Shown here: positions 4,638-9,855 of the stretch, one piece after another
Layout: each line of letters begins with the position of its first letter
Position numbering within the stretch: the stretch's first letter is position 1
Source: Dysgonamonadaceae bacterium
GTDB taxonomy: Bacteria > Bacteroidota > Bacteroidia > Bacteroidales > Azobacteroidaceae
NCBI GenBank assembly: GCA_031287395.1
Contig: JAITTA010000015.1
Span: 1 to 9,855, forward strand
Direction of reading: 5' to 3'
Length of the DNA stretch: 9,855 nt
The notes under the pieces: generated by a model
Databases searched by the model: none
What the model saw: the letters and a program-made list of their open reading frames with translations, nothing else
Told to the model about the DNA's origin: nothing
Translations under genes and position numbers: made by a program

Positions 4638-7600
4638 TCATATTTCCGTAATTATTTCACAGGCTTTTTGTACCGTTTTGACATTCCGTATCAGTATCGA
4701 TCGTCTTTTATTGTTTTCTTTCAGTTGGCAGATTTTATAATGTTTCTGTATGAAAGCCAGTAATTTGTCGAAAGCCTCGCTTTGATAATAAGGAGATTCC
4801 GGGTCGGATACCAGGAAAATATACATGGACTCCTGTTTGAGGCTGATTTTTTCTATTCCTAATTTCTTAGCCATTCGCTTGAGACGGACGATGTTGATTA
4901 ATTCTTCTCCTTGTGGTGGAATTTTTCCGAAACGGTCTTCCATTCTTTTGATAAATCGCTGGATGTCATCTTCTTCTTCAAGACTGTCCAATTCTCTGTA
5001 AATGGCGATCCGTTCCGAATCGTTCGGGATATATTTTGCAGGGAAGAGTACTTCCATATCGCATTCCACACTGGTTTCGAGGACATAAGAAGATCCGGTG
5101 TCTATATTCCGTTCGTTTTTATACAAATCGGGAAAGATTTCGTTTTTAAGTTCCTGAACGGCTTCCGCAAGTATTTTCTGGTAAGTTTCGTAGCCCAGGT
5201 CGGCGATAAATCCGCTTTGTTCTGCTCCGAGCAGGTTTCCGGCGCCACGAATATCCAGATCTTGCATGGCAATGTGGATCCCGCTTCCCAATTCGGAGAA
5301 ATTCTCAATAGCTTGTAGTCTTCTCCTGGCTTCCACAGTCAGACTGTGCAAAGGGGGCGCCAAAAGGTAACAAAACGCTTTCCGGTTACTTCTTCCCACC
5401 CGTCCGCGTAGTTGGTGCAAGTCGCTCAGTCCGAAGTGATGGGCGTTATTTACAATGATGGTATTGGCGTTGGGGATGTCGATTCCGTTTTCTACAATGG
5501 AGGTTGCAATCAGAACATCGTATTCGTAATTAACAAAATCGGTGACGATTTTTTCCAGATGATTGGGTTCCATTTGTCCATGTCCTACGGCGACACGGGC
5601 GTCGGGAATTTCTTTTTGAATTAGTTTTTCAAGTTCCGGAATGCTTTGTATCCGGTTATTGATGACAAAAACCTGTCCGTTACGGCTCATTTCGAAGTTG
5701 ATGGCTTCCCGTATGATATCGCCGCCGAAACGATGTACCTCTGTTTGTATCGGATAACGATTGGGAGGGGGAGTCGTAATCGAAGATAAATCGCGGGCCC
5801 CCATCAGACTGAATTGTAAAGTCCGTGGAATTGGAGTTGCCGTCAGAGTGAGCGTGTCCACGTTTACTTTCAGTTGTTTTAATTTTTCTTTGACGTTGAC
5901 TCCGAATTTTTGTTCTTCATCGATGATCAACAATCCCAGATCTTTGAACAGGACTTCTTTTCCTATCAATTTATGAGTCCCGATTAAGATATCGATTTTG
6001 CCTTCTTTCAATTTTTGAAGGATATTTTTTGTGTCGGTTGTTTTCCTGGCTCTGGATAAATACTCTATAGTACACGGAAATTCTTTTAATCGGTCCTTAA
6101 AAGAGTTGTAATGCTGAAATGCCAGCAGGGTGGTCGGAACCAGTACTGCCGTTTGTTTTCCGTCGGTTGCAGCTTTGAACGCGGCACGGATAGCGACTTC
6201 CGTTTTTCCGAAACCGACATCTCCGCAGACCAACCGGTCCATCGGGCGAAGGCTTTCCATGTCCTGTTTTACGTCGTTGGTCGCTTTTTCCTGGTCCGGG
6301 GTATCTTCATAAATGAATGAGGCTTCCAATTCTTTCTGAAGATAAGTATCCGGAGAATAAGCGAATCCTTTCTCTTCCAGTCGTTTGGAATAAAGTTGTA
6401 TCAGGTCTTTGGCAATATCTTTGACTTTCTTTTTAGTCCGGTTTTTCAGATTTTCCCAAACGCCGGAGCCCAGTTTATTCAGCCGTGGAGGTTCTCCATC
6501 CTTTCCTTTGTATTTTGATATTTTATGCAGGGAGTGGATACTGACAAAAATAACATCATTGTTAAGAAATGTTAATTTTATCACTTCCTGCATTTTGCCG
6601 TTGAGTTCCGTGCGTATCAGTCCTTGGAATTTACCGATACCGTGATCGATATGTACGACATAGTCTCCATTCTGAAATTGTTGTAACTCTTTGAGGGACA
6701 GGGCAATTTTTCCGGAGCGTGCCCGGTCTGATTTCAGATTGTATTTGTGGAAACGGTCGAATAATTGGTGGTCGGTATAAAAACAGGCTTTTAAGGTATT
6801 ATCTGTGAATCCTCCGTGAAAGGCTTTCAAAACAGGAGTGAATGGAATGTCGTCGCCCCGGTCTTCAAAAATTGAGCGGATCCGGGAAATTTGTTTTTGA
6901 TTGTCACTCAGGATATAGAGTTTGAATCCTTCGTTCAGTTTTTCCTGGAATGTTTGTGCTACCAGGTCAAAATTTTTATGGAATGAAGGTTGTATTTCGG
7001 TTGAAAATTCCACGATGGCCGAAGTCGGTTTTTCTTTTTCGGCATTGCTTGGGTTGGTCAGGTGAATTTTGGCATAATTGCTTGCAAGAGCCTGTATTTG
7101 TAATCCGGAGGTTACAACTTTCCGGATTTGGTCGAGAGTCTGGAATGTTTCTTCATTACCTGTCAGTATCGGTTCTTCGTTGTAAATGGAAGTTATTCTT
7201 TCGTAAACCCAATTTTCATTTCTGAACAGTACCGCGTCTTCTTTTTGGAGGTAAGAAAACAAGGTGGTATCGGTTTGGCCGGCGTTGGCTGATATGATAT
7301 CTATTTGTTCCAGTTTTTCTTTCGACAATTGGGTTTCTACGTCGAAACTACGGATACTTTCCACTTCGTCTCCGAAAAAGTCGATCCGGTAGGGATATTC
7401 ATTTGAAAATGAAAAAACGTCGATGAGGGAACCGCGTATGGCATATTGACCGGGTTCGTAAACATAATCGACACATTCGAAACCGTATGATTCCAGCACC
7501 TCGGCGACGAATAAACTGTCAACATGTTCTGCAAGCGATATTTTGAGTGTTTTTTTACTTAAAGCATCGCCCGAAACCACTTTTTCAGCCAGAGCTTCCG

Positions 7601-7979
7601 GATAAGTAATGATCATCAGTGGAGTTTGGTTGTCGCGTATGCGTCCCAATACCTCGGTTCTGAGTATTTCATTAGCCGCATCCCTTTGTCCGTAACGGAT
7701 ATTTCGTTTGAATCCGGATGGAAAGAATAAAACATTCAGGTCGTTTATTGCCTGGCAACAGTCGTGATAGAAATATCCGGCGTCCTCCGGATCGTTAAGT
7801 ACGCAAAGAAGATTTTTCCCGATTTTATCGAATACGGAAGAGATGATAAGGCTTCCCGAAGAACCGGACAATCCTTTCAGATAAATATCGTTCAGTTGTT
7901 TTTTGATTAATGAAGATACTGCGCTCACACCCGGATGCGAGAGAAATATTTCCTGTAATTCCGAAATTTCCAATGCCAT
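4638..7979 (-). CDS. mfd: Transcription-repair coupling factor Mfd
   Basis: The protein has 1113 residues from the chosen start, close to the usual length for Mfd. It is a cytoplasmic ATP-dependent translocase that removes RNA polymerase stalled at DNA lesions and recruits UvrA. The N-terminal third is the UvrB-like UvrA-interaction region (for example the RGSLIDVFSF and YPYRIDFFGDEVESIRSFD stretches). A CarD-like RNA-polymerase interaction domain follows, near residues 432-500 (QNGDYVVHIDHGIGKFQGL). The RecG-like helicase motor has Walker A GDVGFGKTE (586-594), DEEQ (687-690), TLTATPIPRTL and the motif VI sequence QLRGRVGR ending near 863. The last 150 or so residues form the TRCF C-terminal domain. 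An in-frame ATG lies 11 codons upstream (8012), but that extension (MRYYHYFCTKF) overlaps promoter-like sequence. MALEISELQEIF is therefore the more natural start. All motifs are intact and no frameshift is seen. The gene is divergent from the GT2 gene and downstream sequence is the palindrome-rich spacer. Confidence 0.95.
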   Translation of the reverse strand: MALEISELQEIFLSHPGVSAVSSLIKKQLNDIYLKGLSGSSGSLIISSVFDKIGKNLLCVLNDPEDAGYFYHDCCQAINDLNVLFFPSGFKRNIRYGQRDAANEILRTEVLGRIRDNQTPLMIITYPEALAEKVVSGDALSKKTLKISLAEHVDSLFVAEVLESYGFECVDYVYEPGQYAIRGSLIDVFSFSNEYPYRIDFFGDEVESIRSFDVETQLSKEKLEQIDIISANAGQTDTTLFSYLQKEDAVLFRNENWVYERITSIYNEEPILTGNEETFQTLDQIRKVVTSGLQIQALASNYAKIHLTNPSNAEKEKPTSAIVEFSTEIQPSFHKNFDLVAQTFQEKLNEGFKLYILSDNQKQISRIRSIFEDRGDDIPFTPVLKAFHGGFTDNTLKACFYTDHQLFDRFHKYNLKSDRARSGKIALSLKELQQFQNGDYVVHIDHGIGKFQGLIRTELNGKMQEVIKLTFLNNDVIFVSIHSLHKISKYKGKDGEPPRLNKLGSGVWENLKNRTKKKVKDIAKDLIQLYSKRLEEKGFAYSPDTYLQKELEASFIYEDTPDQEKATNDVKQDMESLRPMDRLVCGDVGFGKTEVAIRAAFKAATDGKQTAVLVPTTLLAFQHYNSFKDRLKEFPCTIEYLSRARKTTDTKNILQKLKEGKIDILIGTHKLIGKEVLFKDLGLLIIDEEQKFGVNVKEKLKQLKVNVDTLTLTATPIPRTLQFSLMGARDLSSITTPPPNRYPIQTEVHRFGGDIIREAINFEMSRNGQVFVINNRIQSIPELEKLIQKEIPDARVAVGHGQMEPNHLEKIVTDFVNYEYDVLIATSIVENGIDIPNANTIIVNNAHHFGLSDLHQLRGRVGRSNRKAFCYLLAPPLHSLTVEARRRLQAIENFSELGSGIHIAMQDLDIRGAGNLLGAEQSGFIADLGYETYQKILAEAVQELKNEIFPDLYKNERNIDTGSSYVLETSVECDMEVLFPAKYIPNDSERIAIYRELDSLEEEDDIQRFIKRMEDRFGKIPPQGEELINIVRLKRMAKKLGIEKISLKQESMYIFLVSDPESPYYQSEAFDKLLAFIQKHYKICQLKENNKRRSILIRNVKTVQKACEIITEI

Positions 7980-7989
7980 AAATTTTGTA

Positions 7990-8017
7990 CAAAAGTAGTG
8001 ATAATACCGCAAATATT
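7990..8017 (-). promoter_or_regulatory. Candidate mfd promoter, two alternative -7 boxes
   Basis: On the minus strand 7997-7990 reads TACTTTTG, an exact TAnnTTTG match that would start transcription only a few bases before the ATG at 7979 (nearly leaderless). A second near match, AATATTTG (8017-8010), would give a leader of about 24 bases. Either position places the start site inside or downstream of the alternative upstream mfd start codon, supporting the shorter protein. Confidence 0.45.
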
Positions 8018-8019
8018 CG

Positions 8020-8027
8020 TATCTTTG
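8020..8027 (+). promoter_or_regulatory. Bacteroidota -7 box for the GT2 gene
   Basis: TATCTTTG matches TAnnTTTG exactly. The predicted transcription start lies near 8034, giving a leader of about 17 bases before the ATG at 8051. A -33 TTTG at 19-20 bases upstream is not evident. It sits back to back with the mfd promoter, within about 30 bases. Confidence 0.55.
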
Positions 8028-8050
8028 AACTGTAAAATATAAATCCGGAT

Positions 8051-8794
8051 ATGAGCGATAGTGTTGTTATCATCCCTACATACAATGAAAAAGAAAATAT
8101 AGAGAAGATTATCCGTGCGGTCTTTTCTCTGGAAAAGGCGTTTGATATACTGATCATTGATGATGGTTCGCCCGACGGAACGGCAACTATTGTCAAAAAC
8201 CTGCAATCCGAATTTACGGATCGTCTTCATATCATAGAGCGTCAGGGAAAACTGGGTCTGGGAACGGCTTATATCCGCGGATTCAAATGGGGGATAGAAC
8301 GCGGTTACGATTATATTTTCGAGATGGACGCCGATTTTTCCCATAACCCGAACGATCTGCTTCGTTTATATAAAGCCTGTTCCGAAGACGGGGCGGATTT
8401 AGCCATCGGCTCCCGCTACATCAGCGGAGTGAATGTGGTGAACTGGCCGATGTCCCGTGTATTGATGTCTTATTTTGCTTCGAAATATGTACGGCTGATT
8501 ACCGGGATGAAAATCGCCGACACGACGGCCGGATTCAAATGTTACCGCAAAGAGGTATTGCAGTCCGTCGATCTGGATGCGATCTGTTTCAAAGGGTATG
8601 CTTTCCAGATTGAAATGAAATTTACCGCCTACAAATGCGGATTTACTTTGAAGGAAGTTCCTATCGTATTTGTCAACCGGGTAGAAGGCGTATCCAAAAT
8701 GAGCGGGGGAATTTTTGGAGAAGCATTATTTGGTGTTATCCAACTCAAATGGAATAGCCTGTTTAAAAAGTATCCTCAGAAAATTGAAAGTTAA
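8051..8794 (+). CDS. Polyprenol monophosphomannose synthase (GT2, DPM1-like)
   Basis: The protein has 247 residues and is a single-domain family 2 glycosyltransferase of the dolichol/polyprenol-phosphate mannose synthase type. It shows IIPTYNEKENI (7-17), the nucleotide-binding IDDGSPDGT (36-44), and the metal-binding EMDADFSHNP (91-100). Further family blocks are AIGSRYISG (118-126), DTTAGFKCYRKEVL (157-170) and KGYAFQIEMKF (181-191). By family, it transfers mannose from GDP-mannose to a polyprenyl phosphate at the inner face of the cytoplasmic membrane, supplying a lipid-linked mannose donor. In Bacteroidota such a donor could feed protein O-glycosylation or surface glycans, which is inference. 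It has no C-terminal membrane segments, unlike some bacterial homologues, so it is probably peripheral. The start lies 17 or so bases after the predicted transcript start. GT2 sugar specificity cannot be proved from sequence, but the DPM1 signature is strong. Confidence 0.88.
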   Translation: MSDSVVIIPTYNEKENIEKIIRAVFSLEKAFDILIIDDGSPDGTATIVKNLQSEFTDRLHIIERQGKLGLGTAYIRGFKWGIERGYDYIFEMDADFSHNPNDLLRLYKACSEDGADLAIGSRYISGVNVVNWPMSRVLMSYFASKYVRLITGMKIADTTAGFKCYRKEVLQSVDLDAICFKGYAFQIEMKFTAYKCGFTLKEVPIVFVNRVEGVSKMSGGIFGEALFGVIQLKWNSLFKKYPQKIES

Positions 8795-8812
8795 AAAATA
8801 AAAATTGAATAA

Positions 8813-8908
8813 AAAAGAATTATTGTCATTATAGCAAGCATTGAAACCATAATTCTGTTTGTGATTATTGTAAAAGTGTGGAAATGGAAAATCAATGAAA
8901 TCAAATAA
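8813..8908 (+). other. Start-less hydrophobic reading frame in the GT2-TPR gap
   Basis: Between in-frame stops at 8810 and 8906 lies a 31-codon open stretch. It encodes a very hydrophobic run (IIVIIASIETIILFVIIVKV) followed by a basic tail rich in Trp and Lys. It is in the same frame as the GT2 gene, after that gene's stop and one further TAA. No ATG exists in it, and only rare starts (ATT, or internal GTG) could initiate it. It may be a decayed membrane tail, a tiny membrane peptide with a non-standard start, or chance in AT-rich DNA. Confidence 0.25.
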
Positions 8909-8916
8909 ATCATTCC

Positions 8917-9855
8917 ATGAGAAATTTTTTTACTACTTTTTGTCTGTCATTGTTTTCGATATTCTTATTCGCTCAGAACACAATACCGGTTCGGGAGCTT
9001 GAAGTGGAAATACAAGATAGTATTCCGGTCCAGATGGAAGAAAGTCGGGATAGTCTGAAATTAATCGACGATTACCTTAAAATTGCTCAGTACCGGCGTG
9101 CATTGGAGCTTTTAAACCGTATCAATTTAACGGACTCTTTCGTTTTATTGGAAAAAAAAGTAGTTATTTATGAAGCCACGCAAAAATATTCCTTGGCTTT
9201 GGCCTGTTATGAATCCCTGATTCAATTGGATCCTACGAGTGATTATTATAGAATTCAGAAAGCGAATGCCCTTTATATCTGTGAAAAAATAAAGCCGGCC
9301 CTGGCGCTGTATGAAGAATTGTGCGATTCCTGCGACAATGTTTATTTGCTTAAACGCATAGCGATGTGTTATGAGAAACTGAATGATGAAAGACGCGCCA
9401 GATATCATTATGCAAGAGCTTTGGATCAGGATACGACAGATGCTTACGCTACCGCGAGTTTAGCGAAATTATTGATAAAAGCCGGCCAGTACGGGTTGGC
9501 AAAGTTTGTATCGGATCGGTATATTGCTTTTGATTCGACTTATAATACCATAAATTCATTGAATGCTTATGCATATTATAATTTAGAGATGTATGGGGAA
9601 GCGGCCCAGCGTTTTGAGAAATGTTTGCAAAGGGGAGACAGTTCTCTTTTTGTTACCCGCGGACTGGGGACAACTTATTTCTTTATGGAAAATGATTCGT
9701 TAGCCAATCCTATGTTGGAATTGGCTTATAAGGCAGATACTACCAATTCTCAGGTACTCTACGCTTTGGCTCAGACCTTTTTTAATCTGGATAAATATCC
9801 GGAAGCAATAAAATATTATGAGATTTTGCTGGAAAAGGATATTCCTTCGGATTAT
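8917..9855 (+). CDS. Secreted tetratricopeptide-repeat protein (3' partial)
   Basis: An ATG at 8917 opens a frame of 313 codons that runs off the end of the window without a stop. Residues 1-19 (MRNFFTTFCLSLFSIFLFA) look like a Sec signal peptide with cleavage just before Gln20. There is no lipobox cysteine at that point, so the product is probably periplasmic and not a lipoprotein. From about residue 49 the chain is a continuous series of degenerate TPR helical pairs. The clearest are 79-106 (YEATQKYSLALACYESLIQLDP), 143-171 (LLKRIAMCYEKLNDERRARY) and 279-308 (QVLYALAQTFFNLDKYPEAI). TPR arrays act as protein-binding scaffolds, and the partner is not indicated. The gap to the GT2 gene is 122 bases with no strong promoter or terminator, so co-transcription is possible. 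No specific family could be assigned. Confidence 0.85.
   Translation, partial: MRNFFTTFCLSLFSIFLFAQNTIPVRELEVEIQDSIPVQMEESRDSLKLIDDYLKIAQYRRALELLNRINLTDSFVLLEKKVVIYEATQKYSLALACYESLIQLDPTSDYYRIQKANALYICEKIKPALALYEELCDSCDNVYLLKRIAMCYEKLNDERRARYHYARALDQDTTDAYATASLAKLLIKAGQYGLAKFVSDRYIAFDSTYNTINSLNAYAYYNLEMYGEAAQRFEKCLQRGDSSLFVTRGLGTTYFFMENDSLANPMLELAYKADTTNSQVLYALAQTFFNLDKYPEAIKYYEILLEKDIPSDY

Noticed and set aside
4629..4650. Inverted repeat TACGGA/TCCGTA spanning the mfd stop as a terminator
   Set aside because: Only six base pairs with a ten-base loop and no U-tract on the minus strand, so it is too weak to call.
4911..5318. Plus-strand ORF of 135 codons inside mfd
   Set aside because: Antisense shadow of the Mfd C-terminal region, with no plausible promoter or domain.
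7980..8012. Longer mfd start at 8012
   Set aside because: The 11-residue extension (MRYYHYFCTKF) does not look like an Mfd N-terminus and overlaps both candidate mfd -7 boxes.
7825..8344. Two overlapping minus-strand ORFs (7825-8196 and 7925-8344) opposite the 5' ends of mfd and the GT2 gene
   Set aside because: They lie antisense to the well-conserved GT2 gene or out of frame within mfd, have no recognisable domains, and cross both promoters.

Overview
The window looks like a chromosomal segment from a Bacteroidota bacterium, most likely of the order Bacteroidales. Four signs support this. The first gene ends in a type IX secretion (T9SS) C-terminal sorting domain. Upstream regions carry Bacteroidota-type -7 boxes (TAnnTTTG) with no clear Shine-Dalgarno sites. 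A GH109-type NAD-dependent glycosidase is present. The intergenic spacers are AT-rich and dotted with palindromes. T9SS combined with GH109 would fit groups such as Odoribacteraceae, Tannerellaceae or Porphyromonadaceae, but the genus cannot be fixed from this sequence.

Layout: (1) 1-276 (+) is the 3' end of a secreted T9SS cargo gene. It is followed by a strong bidirectional terminator (308-356) and a short C/T-rich tandem repeat (397-466). (2) 517-1950 (-) encodes a Tat-exported GH109 / Gfo-Idh-MocA family protein, probably an alpha-N-acetylgalactosaminidase, convergent with gene 1. (3) 2151-3980 (-) encodes a YgiQ-type radical SAM protein. An in-frame 27-codon upstream ORF (3981-4064) ends at a TAA that directly abuts its ATG. 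(4) 4065-4637 is a gene-free spacer packed with palindromes, including a second copy of a repeat of about 104 bp that also lies at 2037-2141. (5) 4638-7979 (-) encodes Mfd, the transcription-repair coupling factor. (6) A compact divergent promoter region of about 70 bp separates mfd from 8051-8794 (+), a GT2 polyprenol-phosphate mannose synthase. (7) After a 122-bp gap containing a start-less hydrophobic reading frame, 8917-9855 (+) is the 5' part of a secreted TPR protein that runs off the window.

The genes do not form one pathway. Housekeeping functions (mfd, ygiQ, polyprenol-phosphate mannose synthase) sit beside envelope or glycan functions (T9SS cargo, GH109, TPR protein). Each minus-strand gene appears to have its own promoter, so these are probably separate transcription units. 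The GT2 and TPR genes may be co-transcribed.

No defence island, mobile element, CRISPR array, tRNA or rRNA was seen. The least explained content is the repetitive DNA: a dispersed 104-bp repeat and a series of hairpins whose arms differ by paired, compensatory changes. This suggests a REP-like or structured-RNA element family and not random sequence.
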